Program-made: the position numbers and the translations under genes
The notes under the pieces: generated by a model
What the model saw: the letters and a program-made list of their open reading frames with translations, nothing else
What the model was told of the DNA's origin: nothing
The model's database searches: none
Shown: in pieces, positions 54,655 to 63,476 of the stretch
How positions within the stretch are numbered: the first letter of the stretch is position 1
How the letters are laid out: each line of letters starts with the position of its first letter
Source: Thermococcus sp. 18S1
Lineage (GTDB): Archaea; Methanobacteriota_B; Thermococci; Thermococcales; Thermococcaceae
DNA: 64,000 nucleotides
Reading direction: 5' to 3'
NCBI RefSeq assembly: GCF_012027645.1
Contig: NZ_SNUU01000001.1
Coordinates: 744,001-808,000, forward strand

Positions 54655-56559
54655 TCACGATGCCGTCACATGGAAGGCGCAGTCCCCGGGTTCCATCGAG
54701 TACCTGATCTCCACCCTTACCCTTTCGTCCCCGAGAACCCTCTCGTATATCATCGTGCGTCCCTGGAACCTTACCGGCACGAACTCGCCGAGCTGGAGTG
54801 CTCTGCTTTTTCTCCTAAGTCGTATAAGCCGTTTTGTGGTTTCGAAAATCTCCGTGTCCCACTTCTCCCGCTCCCATACCATGGACGCCCTCCCCGCACT
54901 CAAACCGCCGCCCAGCCGGCCTCTGAGTCCGATTTCATCACCGTAGAATATCGAGGGAATCCCCTTGTAGGTCATCAGGAAGGCCAGGGCGCAGAGGTAT
55001 CTCCTCCCGTCCCCCACGAGGTCGAGGAAGCGTTCGGTGTCGTGGTTGTCGAGGAAGTTGTACATCGCGTACTCCGCGGGGCCTAAATGAGCGCTCAGCA
55101 GCTCCAGTCCGTTGAGGAACTCCCTGGCGTCGATTTCACCCGTCACAAAGAACCTGAGGATGAGCTCGTAGAGGGGGTAGTTCATGGTACCGTGGAACGC
55201 ATCGGGAACCCATGGCCGGGGGTCGTCCATGACCTCCCCCACGAGGTACGCCTCCTCCGGCATGGCCTTCCTCATCTCCCTCCAGAGCTCCGGCGGAACG
55301 CCGTGGGCGACGTCCAGCCGCCAGCCGTCCGCTCCCCTCTCGAGCCAGTACTCCATTACCTCCCGGATGAGCTTCCTTACCTCCGGGCTGTCGTGGTTGA
55401 GCCTCGGCATCAGCCACACCGAGTAGAAACTCTCGTAGCTCCAGTCCAGGGATTTTATAATGTGGTACCTCTCGATCCACGGCCCTTCCGAATGTAGAAC
55501 CCTCAGGAACTGCTCTGGAACGACGGGAGAGCCGGTTATGCGATAGAACCCCCGGTACTCACTTCTTTCTCCGTTCCTAACCACGTCCTGGAAGTACGGG
55601 TGGAAGAAGCTCGTGTGGTGGAAAACCCCGTCGAGAATCAGCCTGATGTCCCTCTCTTTGAGGGCCTCCACAAGCTTCCTGAAGACCCCCCATCCCCCGA
55701 GCTTTCTGTCGATACTGAAGTAGTCGGTGACGTCGTAGCGGTGGTACGTCATGGACTCGAATATCGGGGTGAGGTAGAGCGCGTTTACGCCGAGTTCTTC
55801 GAGGTGTTCCAGCCGCTTTATTATTCCGGCCAAATCGCCGCCGTGGAACTCCTCGCCCTGAAATGCCCTTCCCCTGGGCGTCCCAGGCAGGCCCCTCTCG
55901 AACCTGTCGGGCATTATCTGGTAGAAAACCCTCCCGTAAACCCATTTGGGAGTTTCCGGGCGGTATGGAACGGCCCTGAATGGTCCCATTCTCCTTACCA
56001 GGCCTTTCCGCGTCCGAACCTCGAAGGAGTACTCCAGTTCACTGTCCCCGGGCAGGACTGCCTCGAAGTACTCGAACAGTTCATCCCGCGCTTTTTTCCT
56101 CATCCCAGCCATGCCCTCGCTTTCTGGGAGGACGAGGGCCGCCTTGGCAACTGTTCCCACTTTCGCCCTCAGGAGAACGTGGGTTCTTCCGGCAACGGTG
56201 TAGAGATAGGTCAAGCTTGGCGCGTGAAAGGGCCCGTCCCCGCCGTCGATAACCGCAACGCTCGTTTCTCTTTCGAATTTGTACGAGAGCCTCCTGTATG
56301 TCTCCCGTTGGGGGTTTTCGGGGTCGGGGGTAAACTCGCTGTCGATGGAGAACGCGTAGTGCCAGACTCCCTCAGGCAGCTTCACAACCGTCCTCCAGCG
56401 GCCCTTTTCCCGTCTCATCCGGAAGGAGCCTTCGTTGAACGCGTTGAAGCTCCCCAGCAGGTACGCGTACCTGTTTCCCGGTTCCGCTGGAATCGAGAAC
56501 TCGACGACCGCGACCCTTCCAAATCTCCTGTCAGGTTCGAACCCGAAAATTTTATACAC
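54655..56559 (-). CDS. Cyclomaltodextrinase / neopullulanase, GH13
   Basis: 634 residues, no signal peptide, so it acts inside the cell on imported dextrins. An N-terminal carbohydrate-binding domain (about 15-100) precedes linker and GH13 barrel with the four motifs: LDGVFHHTS, GWRLDVAHG (nucleophile Asp), LVGEVMDD (acid Glu) and NFLDNHDTER. I chose GTG at 56559 because GGGTGAGG precedes it and it gives MYKIFGFEP, as in homologues; the earlier GTG at 56580 is also in frame. It lies upstream of malE on the same strand with a 200-base gap that contains the malE promoter, and divergent from the regulator. Confidence 0.92.
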   Translation of the reverse strand: MYKIFGFEPDRRFGRVAVVEFSIPAEPGNRYAYLLGSFNAFNEGSFRMRREKGRWRTVVKLPEGVWHYAFSIDSEFTPDPENPQRETYRRLSYKFERETSVAVIDGGDGPFHAPSLTYLYTVAGRTHVLLRAKVGTVAKAALVLPESEGMAGMRKKARDELFEYFEAVLPGDSELEYSFEVRTRKGLVRRMGPFRAVPYRPETPKWVYGRVFYQIMPDRFERGLPGTPRGRAFQGEEFHGGDLAGIIKRLEHLEELGVNALYLTPIFESMTYHRYDVTDYFSIDRKLGGWGVFRKLVEALKERDIRLILDGVFHHTSFFHPYFQDVVRNGERSEYRGFYRITGSPVVPEQFLRVLHSEGPWIERYHIIKSLDWSYESFYSVWLMPRLNHDSPEVRKLIREVMEYWLERGADGWRLDVAHGVPPELWREMRKAMPEEAYLVGEVMDDPRPWVPDAFHGTMNYPLYELILRFFVTGEIDAREFLNGLELLSAHLGPAEYAMYNFLDNHDTERFLDLVGDGRRYLCALAFLMTYKGIPSIFYGDEIGLRGRLGGGLSAGRASMVWEREKWDTEIFETTKRLIRLRRKSRALQLGEFVPVRFQGRTMIYERVLGDERVRVEIRYSMEPGDCAFHVTAS

Positions 56560-56574
56560 TTTCCTCACCCAAGA

Positions 56575-56626
56575 TATCACCAGTGATGAATAAACTATCG
56601 CGAGTGAAACTTAAAAGATTGGAGGT
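56575..56626. promoter_or_regulatory. Divergent promoter region of the cyclomaltodextrinase and regulator genes
   Basis: TATCAC-CA-GTGATG at 56575-56588 and a weaker copy TATCGC-GA-GTGAAA at 56596-56609 are 21 bases apart. They use the half-sites of the glycolytic motif with two bases between instead of five. AATAAACT (56589-56596) may be the TATA box for the regulator, and CTTTTAAG on the minus strand (56610-56617) that of the hydrolase. GGAGGT at 56621-56626 serves the regulator. Confidence 0.45.
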
Positions 56627-56632
56627 CTCGGT

Positions 56633-57655
56633 ATGAACGAAGAGGAAATAGTTGAAAAGCTTCAGAAGCTCGGTCTCACGAAGTACGAGAGCCTCGCGTA
56701 CATAACGCTCCTCAAACTCGGCCCGAGCAAGGCTACGGACATAACGAAGGAGAGCGGTATTCCCCACACGAGGGTTTACGACGTCCTCAGTTCCCTCCAC
56801 AGGAAGGGTTTTGTTGACGTCATGCAGGGCTCCCCTCGCCTGTACAAGCCAGTCAACCCCGAGGTTGTTCTGGAGAAAATAAAGGAGGACTTCATAGAGG
56901 ACGTTGAGAACCTCAAGGTTGCGTTTCTCGAGCTCTACCGCGAGGTTCACGGCGAGGATCTGCCCGAGATATGGACCATCCAGGGCTTTGAGAACACCGT
57001 TGAGCGCGCGGAGTACGTGATAAGGACCGCCAAGCACGAGGTCCTGATAAACACCCCCTTTGAGTTTCTCAAGCTGCTCAAAAGCGAGATACGCGCGAGG
57101 AAGGACATAGTCTTCGTCATAATCAGCAACTTCGATGAGATACCCGACTGGCTCAAAGGAAACAACATAATCCTCGCGAGGAGCGGGGGCGCCCCCTGGC
57201 TCATGGCCAGCTGGATAATCGGCGACATCGACTACGCCCTGTTCTTCGGTGCCCTCCCGAAGGACAAGCGCCGCGAGAAGTTCTACTCCTTCTGGGCCAA
57301 GAGCCCCAAGATAATCCAGAACTACATGCACTGGTTCTACACCATCTATCTCGACAACAGCGAGATAATCAAACCCCTCAACTACGCCGCGGCACCGAAG
57401 CCCCTCTCCCTCGTCAACATCAGGACGCTCATAACCGTCCTCAAGTACGTCGAGCTGCCGAGGAAGATCGAGGTCATCGGAAGGCTCGTTGACACGAAGG
57501 AGCCGGTGACCCTGGACGGGGAGATAACCGAATACGAGTACACCCCGCTCACCGCCAACATAACCGTGAATGCCGGCGGAAAGGAGTGGAAGATCGGCGG
57601 CATCGGCAGCTACTTCGAGGACGTCGAGGGCGAGAAGTTCATCCTCCTCGATTGA
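56633..57655 (+). CDS. trmBL1: TrmB-family sugar-responsive transcriptional regulator, TrmBL1/Tgr type
   Basis: 340 residues. The N-terminal winged helix-turn-helix contains LGLTKYESLAYITLLKLG, DITKESGIPHTRVYDVLSSL and RKGFVDV (residues about 12-65). A coiled linker precedes the C-terminal sugar-binding domain. In Thermococcus and Pyrococcus this regulator binds the glycolytic motif, represses dextrin uptake and glycolytic genes and activates gluconeogenic genes, and is released by maltose-type sugars. Its place next to the amylolytic cluster with a matching motif at malE supports the same role here. Confidence 0.93.
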   Translation: MNEEEIVEKLQKLGLTKYESLAYITLLKLGPSKATDITKESGIPHTRVYDVLSSLHRKGFVDVMQGSPRLYKPVNPEVVLEKIKEDFIEDVENLKVAFLELYREVHGEDLPEIWTIQGFENTVERAEYVIRTAKHEVLINTPFEFLKLLKSEIRARKDIVFVIISNFDEIPDWLKGNNIILARSGGAPWLMASWIIGDIDYALFFGALPKDKRREKFYSFWAKSPKIIQNYMHWFYTIYLDNSEIIKPLNYAAAPKPLSLVNIRTLITVLKYVELPRKIEVIGRLVDTKEPVTLDGEITEYEYTPLTANITVNAGGKEWKIGGIGSYFEDVEGEKFILLD

Positions 57656-57711
57656 GCGGCTCTTTTTCCTTTTCATTTCCAATCCACTGGTTCATCCGGT
57701 AGGTGGTGTCA

Positions 57712-59064
57712 ATGAGAATTCTTATCCTTGGGTTTGAGTACCTGCCCGTCAAGGTGGGCGGCCTTGCCGAGGCGATAACCAGCATAGCGGAGGGACTTGC
57801 CAAACTGGAGAACGAGGTCGTCGTTTTCACCCCCGACCATGGAAAGAACCTCGGCGAGGTCTCAAGCTCATTTAATGTCTCGGCGTTCGGAGAACAGGTC
57901 CATATAACCGTCAGGAAGAGGGAGCAGAACGGTGTTACTGTTTACTCCCTCGGAGGGGGACTTCTCAGTGAGAAGGATGTTTACGGCCCGGGCTGGGAGG
58001 GTCTGCTCAGGAAGGCGGTTCTCTTTGGGAAGGCGAGCGTCGGGCTGATGAACGGGCTTATTGAGACCTTCAAGCCGGACGTAATCCACGCCCACGACTG
58101 GCACACCGTCTTCGCCCTCGGCCTCCTTAAGAAGTACTTCGGTATAAGGAGCGTCTTCACGGTTCACAGGCTCAACAAGGCGAAAATTTCGGCCCAATAC
58201 TTCGGCGAAGCCAACCTTGCTGAACTCGCACCCTACCCCGAGATAGACCCCGAGCACACCGCCTGCTACATCGCAGACATGGTCACGACAGTGAGCTGGA
58301 GCTATCTGTGGGAGGAGTGGGATTTCTTCAAGCACTTCGAGGGTAAGGTTACTCACGTCTTCAACGGCATAGACTGCTCCTTCTGGAACGAGGAGCTCAT
58401 GGAGACAAAAGACCTCCCCAGGGAGGAGAGAAGGAGGCGCGTCTTAGAGCGCTTCGGTCTGAGCGATGGGAAGGCATTCATGTTCATAGGGCGCTTTGAC
58501 AGGGCCCAGAAGGGGGTCGACACCCTTCTAAGGGCTATAGAGGTTCTATCCAGTGACCCCGCCTTTAAGGGCATGCGCTTCATAATCATCGGCAAAGGCG
58601 ACCCCGGACTTGAGGCCTGGGCCAAGGCGGTGCAAAACCGCTTCCCCGAGAACGTCAGGGTAGTTACCGAGCTCCTCAGCAGGGAGACCGTCAGAGAGCT
58701 CTACGGCTCAGTGGACTTTGTGATAATCCCGTCGTACTTCGAGCCCTTTGGACTGGTGCAGCTTGAGGCCATGTGTCTCGGCGCAATACCCATAGGCAGC
58801 TCCGTCGGGGGAATAAAGGACACGGTAATAGACCTCAACCCCGACCCGGAGAACGCCACGGGACTGCTCGTCCCCTCGAGGGACGCCTTTGCCCTCGCCA
58901 GGGCGATGGTGTTTGCCAAGGAGCTGGACGAAGGCACGTTGAGGAAGCTCAGGGAGAACGGTAAGAAGAGGGCGAGGAAGGACTTCACGTGGGAGAACGC
59001 CTGCAGGAGATACATGAGGGTTTACGAGGGAGCCGTTGACAGGGCCGTTCCGTTCCTCCACTAG
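57712..59064 (+). CDS. glgA: Glycogen synthase, GT5
   Basis: 450 residues. The first GT-B domain has [17 protein letters not shown], whose Lys and Gly bind the ADP/UDP-sugar, and HAHDWHT; the second has [13 protein letters not shown] and [20 protein letters not shown]. It elongates alpha-1,4-glucan in the cytoplasm for storage. ATG 57712 follows GGTGGTGTC. It is 56 bases after the regulator gene and its stop overlaps the Pop5 gene end by four bases in convergent orientation. Confidence 0.93.
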   Translation: MRILILGFEYLPVKVGGLAEAITSIAEGLAKLENEVVVFTPDHGKNLGEVSSSFNVSAFGEQVHITVRKREQNGVTVYSLGGGLLSEKDVYGPGWEGLLRKAVLFGKASVGLMNGLIETFKPDVIHAHDWHTVFALGLLKKYFGIRSVFTVHRLNKAKISAQYFGEANLAELAPYPEIDPEHTACYIADMVTTVSWSYLWEEWDFFKHFEGKVTHVFNGIDCSFWNEELMETKDLPREERRRRVLERFGLSDGKAFMFIGRFDRAQKGVDTLLRAIEVLSSDPAFKGMRFIIIGKGDPGLEAWAKAVQNRFPENVRVVTELLSRETVRELYGSVDFVIIPSYFEPFGLVQLEAMCLGAIPIGSSVGGIKDTVIDLNPDPENATGLLVPSRDAFALARAMVFAKELDEGTLRKLRENGKKRARKDFTWENACRRYMRVYEGAVDRAVPFLH

Positions 59065-59423
59065 CGCCAGCCGTACTCGGCCAAAAATTTCTTTTTCAGC
59101 CTTTTTATCGTTCCAGAGACGCCGAGGGTTCTGAAAATGGCCCTTGAGCCGTTTATGTGGGTGACCAGCGTCAGGGCGAAGCGAAGCTCCTCCACGTGCT
59201 TCCTGTCGACTCTGACGATTCCGGTCTGGCTCTTCTCGTCGAACTTGATGAACCAGGGTTTGGCTTTGGCTGAGCCGAGGGTTCCCAGCGTTGAGAGGCT
59301 CGCGTCCCATATGGCCCTCTTTATCTCGTCCTTCTTAAACGGTCTCTCCCCGATGACCTGAAAGGCTATGTAGCGGTGCTTGTCCCTCAGGGTGGGCGGC
59401 AGGTACTTCGGCTTCTCCCTCAT
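59061..59423 (-). CDS. rnp2: RNase P protein component 2 (Pop5)
   Basis: 120 residues matching the archaeal Pop5 length. The start [20 protein letters not shown], the middle [20 protein letters not shown] and the end [20 protein letters not shown] are characteristic. It binds the catalytic domain of RNase P RNA, encoded at 25290, together with Rpp30. I use ATG 59423; another ATG at 59429 is six bases upstream. The frame is open far upstream but that part overlaps the divergent gene. Confidence 0.92.
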   Translation of the reverse strand: MREKPKYLPPTLRDKHRYIAFQVIGERPFKKDEIKRAIWDASLSTLGTLGSAKAKPWFIKFDEKSQTGIVRVDRKHVEELRFALTLVTHINGSRAIFRTLGVSGTIKRLKKKFLAEYGWR

Positions 59424-59495
59424 AGGCATCTGCACAACTTTGCCCGCCAACCTTTTTAAGCTCTCCCCCGCGTTTAGGGTTAGCGAGGTGAGTCG

Positions 59496-60581
59496 ATGGT
59501 CTGGGAGACGCCTTACTTTTCGTACGCTGTGAGAGAGCTCCCCAAGGGCTGCCAGCTCTGCGTTAGGGGTGAGAAGCTCGTCCTCTTCACGACGGGGGCC
59601 TGCCCGAGGGACTGCTTCTACTGCCCGCTGAGCGAGACGCGAAGGGGAGACGTCGTCTACGCCAACGAGAGACCCGTAAAAAGCCTTGATGACGTCAGTG
59701 AGGAAGCCCTTCTGATGGAAGCCAGAGGAGCCGGCGTTACCGGCGGAGACCCGCTGGCGAGGCTTGACAGGACCGTTGAGTATATCCGCTCCCTGAAGGA
59801 GACATTCGGCGAGGACTTCCATGTTCACCTGTATACGACGGGCGCCTTGGCCACCAAGAAGAACCTCGAAAAGCTATACGATGCCGGTCTGGACGAGATA
59901 CGATTCCACCCGGACATATTCAACCCTAGCTCGAAGCTCTTCAAAGTTGAAATCGAGAACATAAGGAACGCCTTCGACTTCGACTGGGACGTCGGCGGCG
60001 AGATTCCCTCGATTCCGGGGCAGTTCGAGAGGATGAGGTGGTACGCTGAGTTCCTCGATAATCTCGGAGCGAAGTTCCTCAACGTGAACGAGCTTGAGTT
60101 CAGTGAGACGAACCTGAGGGCGATTCTCAACAGGGGCTACAGGCCGATAAGCGACGAGAGTGCCGCCATAAAGGGCTCCCTTGAGCTGGGTCTGAAGCTC
60201 CTCGAATGGGGTGAGGAGAACACCTCGCTGAGCTACCACCTGTGCACGGCCAGGCTGAAGGATGCAGTCCAGCTCAAGAACAGGCTGAGGAGGATGGCCA
60301 AAAACGTGGCCAGGCCCTACATGGAGATAACCGAGGACGGGACGCTCCGGTTTGGTATTGCTGAATACGACGACCTTGACGAGCTGTATGAACTCCTCGT
60401 GGAGGAGGCGGAGGTTCCGGCGGAGTGGCTGTACATCAACAGAGCGAAGGGCCGGATAGAGATGCCGGAAGAGGTCGCTGTCGAGCTGGCTGAGGCAGTA
60501 GAGGGCGACGTGAGGTTCTTCATCGTCGAGGAGTACCCGACCTTCGACAGGCTTGAGGTCGAGAGGGTTCCGTTGCCTTAA
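59496..60581 (+). CDS. Radical SAM protein, activating-enzyme-like
   Basis: 361 residues. The cluster motif is CPRDCFYC (Cys36, Cys40, Cys43), preceded by CQLC (Cys19, Cys22), which may bind another metal. A partial TIM barrel follows with [17 protein letters not shown] as GE-like motif. The C-terminal 100 residues (about 260-361) form an extra acidic domain. Substrate unknown. A TATA-like CCTTTTTAAGC at 59448-59458 and GAGGTGAG before ATG 59496 define the start. Confidence 0.85.
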   Translation: MVWETPYFSYAVRELPKGCQLCVRGEKLVLFTTGACPRDCFYCPLSETRRGDVVYANERPVKSLDDVSEEALLMEARGAGVTGGDPLARLDRTVEYIRSLKETFGEDFHVHLYTTGALATKKNLEKLYDAGLDEIRFHPDIFNPSSKLFKVEIENIRNAFDFDWDVGGEIPSIPGQFERMRWYAEFLDNLGAKFLNVNELEFSETNLRAILNRGYRPISDESAAIKGSLELGLKLLEWGEENTSLSYHLCTARLKDAVQLKNRLRRMAKNVARPYMEITEDGTLRFGIAEYDDLDELYELLVEEAEVPAEWLYINRAKGRIEMPEEVAVELAEAVEGDVRFFIVEEYPTFDRLEVERVPLP

Positions 60582-60624
60582 GTCCCGCTCTTATTTTACT
60601 CTCCTTAGTTGCTGGTTCTGGGGG

Positions 60625-60697
60625 CGTAAGTAACTTACGGGAGCACAAGTTGTAAGGGCTTCGAAAAGGTTATTTACCCCTGGGAATATTAACGGCC
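60625..60697 (+). promoter_or_regulatory. Palindrome and promoter before the membrane protein gene
   Basis: CGTAAGT-A-ACTTACG at 60625-60639 is a perfect 15-base palindrome. A TATA-like GGTTATTTAC lies at 60668-60677 and the ATG at 60698 is about 25 bases from its centre, so the message is probably leaderless and the palindrome sits upstream of the TATA box. Confidence 0.4.
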
Positions 60698-61474
60698 ATG
60701 CGGGTCTTTGTTAAGGACTACCTCCTCCCATGGGCGTTCATCGTCGTCTTTTGGGTTGCCTCCTGGCTTATCATTCCCCCGATGAGGGAACACCTAAACG
60801 CCTTGAACATCTTCACGATTTTCCTCCTTCTCATTCCGTTCCTCCTCGTGGCGCTTCACTTCGTTAGTAAGACTCTTGAACGCTACGGCTATTCCCGCGA
60901 GGACGTAAGGCGCCTTCCTGAGATAATCGAGAAAACCCATGGGAGACTTTACCTTCCGAAAGAGGTGTTCGACATCATCGGCGACGCCATTATCTTCTGG
61001 GGACTCTTTGCGTGGGTTCTTCTGGCGACTGGGGACCCGATAATGGGACTTTTAAACGGAGTCGCGATGTTTGCTGAAATCTTCGCCTTCTCCGTTTTTC
61101 TCATCTCGATGTTTATCTGGGTTATTATCTTCCCCCACTCCCTTTACAGGCTCTTTACCGGGAGGGAACCCAGCAGGGACTTCCTGATTGAGCTTATGAA
61201 AGAAAATCTCGTCCTCACGGCAGTCCTTATCGCGGTCAGGCTCATAGCGCTCCATTCAAATTATCCGGCGAGTGATGATTTAATCGGGAAGATGATGGCC
61301 TTTGGGCGGAAAACGGAATTGGTAAGCTTGCTCCTTGAGCTTTCTGGGCTGAACTTCCTGTTCGGTATAACCGGCCTCTACGGGCCGAGGAAGAGCAGAA
61401 AGCTGACGGCGCTGGCGCTGACAATCATCGTGGTCCTTCAGCTGTGGGTCGCGTGGAGGATTGTCTTTGGGTGA
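60698..61474 (+). CDS. Membrane protein of unknown function
   Basis: 258 residues with about seven hydrophobic segments. Between the second and third a soluble stretch (about 62-90) contains SREDVRRLPEIIEKTHGRLY. I recognise no family. GC content and codon use are a little lower than in the metabolic genes. It stands alone after the radical SAM gene with a T-rich tract between them (60588-60603). Confidence 0.65.
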   Translation: MRVFVKDYLLPWAFIVVFWVASWLIIPPMREHLNALNIFTIFLLLIPFLLVALHFVSKTLERYGYSREDVRRLPEIIEKTHGRLYLPKEVFDIIGDAIIFWGLFAWVLLATGDPIMGLLNGVAMFAEIFAFSVFLISMFIWVIIFPHSLYRLFTGREPSRDFLIELMKENLVLTAVLIAVRLIALHSNYPASDDLIGKMMAFGRKTELVSLLLELSGLNFLFGITGLYGPRKSRKLTALALTIIVVLQLWVAWRIVFG

Positions 61475-61510
61475 CGGGAAAGGTTAAGTAATTGAGCTCT
61501 ACTTTTGAAC

Positions 61511-61642
61511 ATGGCAAACGGAGAGCGTGCTTTGAGGCGGGAGAAGAAAGGTAACGTTGATGTTCTGATGATTGCGTTTGGGAGTATGAGCGAGGAAGAA
61601 GTTGAGAAACTCAGAAAAACGCTGAAAGAAGTTGAAGAATAG
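61511..61642 (+). CDS. Small hypothetical protein, possibly the start of a decayed gene
   Basis: 43 codons from ATG 61511: [20 protein letters not shown] and so on, ending KTLKEVEE at a TAG. A TATA-like TTAAGTAAT at about 61484-61492 would give a leaderless message. The same frame continues without interruption past the TAG with MNEWVPCSDWETSIELFV to a TGA at 61709-61711 and then AIQRVRAESEGFGE. Both stops would be tryptophan with a single base change, so this may be a broken gene of about 80-100 codons. No family recognised. Confidence 0.4.
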   Translation: MANGERALRREKKGNVDVLMIAFGSMSEEEVEKLRKTLKEVEE

Positions 61643-61907
61643 ATGAATGAGTGGGTTCCGTGCTCCGATTGGGAGACTTCTATAGAACTTTTTGTCTGCA
61701 ACGGCGATTGAGCGATTCAAAGAGTACGGGCCGAAAGTGAGGGTTTTGGAGAGATGAATTTTAGCCCCTGCTTGCACACCTATGCTTGTTTCGTTGAGGT
61801 TTTACGGTTGAAAACTGAAAAATACCACAAAAAAGCGTCGTTTAATACAACTTTAAACAGAAATGCTTATAGTAGTTAAGTCCTCATCATAGATTGGGGG
61901 GCAGGCG
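61643..61907. other. AT-rich region with decayed-looking coding sequence
   Basis: The first 110 bases continue the frame of the small gene at 61511 through two stop codons. The rest (61770-61890) is AT-rich spacer with a TATA-like CTTATAGTAG at 61865-61874 that would serve the membrane protein pair starting at 61908. Confidence 0.4.
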
Positions 61908-62411
61908 GTGGGAACGCCTTACGTGCTCCTTTCAGTCATTTTCCTCGCTATTGGGGTGGCGATACTTAACATTCTCGTTCCTTTTGGAGAAATGGGCTAT
62001 CTGACGCTGGTAATCCTCATTTCGCTCCTCTTCCTTCGTGCAGTGCTTCCAAAGCGGTTTGAAAACAGAGTTGTGACTCTCCTGTGGAATTTTGCAACAA
62101 TATTCTTGATAGGCTCCCTAATTTACCCGTACAATGAGCACCTCGCGTATTCCTACTTTGCCGGCGCGGGCGTGGCTGCAACATTCTACGCTTTTACTGA
62201 CAAACTGCTTTATTATGGGCCCCAGATAACGTACTTCTGGATCGGCCTTGCGGTAGGCTTTATCCTTTCCCTTTCGGTCTTCAGGGACGAGGTTAGGGGC
62301 AATACTGGCTTATTTCTCCTCCTTACGTTCGGATTTGGCTTTACAACACTCCTCATCGGAAAGCTCGTTAACTATAAGCCATTTTCTAAAAGATTTGGGG
62401 GAGTGAGATGA
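61908..62411 (+). CDS. Membrane protein of unknown function
   Basis: 167 residues with five or six hydrophobic helices and very few charges between them. It starts at a GTG with GGGGGGCAGG just before it. It overlaps the next gene by four bases. Codon use is more AT-rich than in the rest of the window, which may reflect recent acquisition or low expression. Family not recognised. Confidence 0.65.
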   Translation: MGTPYVLLSVIFLAIGVAILNILVPFGEMGYLTLVILISLLFLRAVLPKRFENRVVTLLWNFATIFLIGSLIYPYNEHLAYSYFAGAGVAATFYAFTDKLLYYGPQITYFWIGLAVGFILSLSVFRDEVRGNTGLFLLLTFGFGFTTLLIGKLVNYKPFSKRFGGVR

Positions 62412-63427
62412 ACATGGATAGGAGGGAGAGACATTCCCTTCTCCTGAACTTTCTCGTTGGGACAGTTTTTTTAGGCGCTGTACTCCACTACGGCCTTTCG
62501 CTTTCATTATGGAGAAGCCTCTTATTTGCGGGCCTCCTGTCGCTTCTCTACACCTTAGCACATATCCTCCGGAAAAGGTCCGATAAAGGACAGAGATGGT
62601 CTCAATCTTTAAAATCCTCCTGCACGAAGTTTGTACTTGTTGTTCCGATTTCGTTTGGGTTTGCGGTGCTTTTATTCGGACTTATTTATGTAGCATTTGC
62701 AAAACCGGGCACGTCTTTCGTCCCTCTTGCCAAAATGCTCGGCGTTTTGTTCATAATCGGCGCGTCTGCGCTGTTCCTCGTGGCGAATCTGCAGGAGAGG
62801 GGCGAGAAAACGCCTGAAAAAGTCGTCTATTCCCGGCGGAACTTCCTTAAAGAACTTTCAACGTCCCTCCTTGTGTTTACTATTGCATACGCCTCAGGAG
62901 TGAGTTTTGAAAAGAGCGTCTCGATGGCGCTCTACGTCTTTGTCCTGGCAAGCTGGTACTACTCCATGATGGCCCACAGGTATGTAATATCCGACCTGGA
63001 GCTTAAAATCATGGCCGTTGTAAGTTTTGTAGCGGTCGCATCTGGGTTGTACTTGTTTGTGCTCGGCAATATAACCCTCAGTGTACTGATCGGGGCGCTT
63101 TTTGCGGTCGTGTCTGAAAAAGACTACAAGATGACGAGGAAGCTCGTGGAAGAGGGACTGCTGGAGAGAAAATACGCCGAAAGCGGGGCCTGGGGCTTGT
63201 TTTACGGCGTTCTTTATGGGCTTGGGGCGATGATGGGCTTAATGCTAATCTCGGGGAGTTATAGTGCGTCGTTTATCAAAGAATCTTTGTTGACGATGTT
63301 TAGGCTCCTGTACATATTTACGGTAATCTTTGCCCCCCTCGGAACACTCGGTGGTTGGGCAAGATTGAAGTTTCATGGAATAAAATTCGATGGCCAAGAC
63401 AAAGGTGATTACGGGTTAGAAAAGTGA
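62408..63427 (+). CDS. Membrane protein of unknown function
   Basis: 339 residues with about ten hydrophobic segments. A charged loop in the middle (QERGEKTPEKVVYSRRNFLK) and another near 245 (SEKDYKMTRKLVEEGLLER) probably face the cytoplasm. Its ATG overlaps the stop of the preceding membrane protein (ATGA), after GGGGGAGTGAG. The two probably form one complex. No family recognised. Confidence 0.65.
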   Translation: MNMDRRERHSLLLNFLVGTVFLGAVLHYGLSLSLWRSLLFAGLLSLLYTLAHILRKRSDKGQRWSQSLKSSCTKFVLVVPISFGFAVLLFGLIYVAFAKPGTSFVPLAKMLGVLFIIGASALFLVANLQERGEKTPEKVVYSRRNFLKELSTSLLVFTIAYASGVSFEKSVSMALYVFVLASWYYSMMAHRYVISDLELKIMAVVSFVAVASGLYLFVLGNITLSVLIGALFAVVSEKDYKMTRKLVEEGLLERKYAESGAWGLFYGVLYGLGAMMGLMLISGSYSASFIKESLLTMFRLLYIFTVIFAPLGTLGGWARLKFHGIKFDGQDKGDYGLEK

Positions 63428-63476
63428 CCTACACCAAATGGGAAAATGAAAAATCAGAAAGGCGAGTGAGGTCTAA

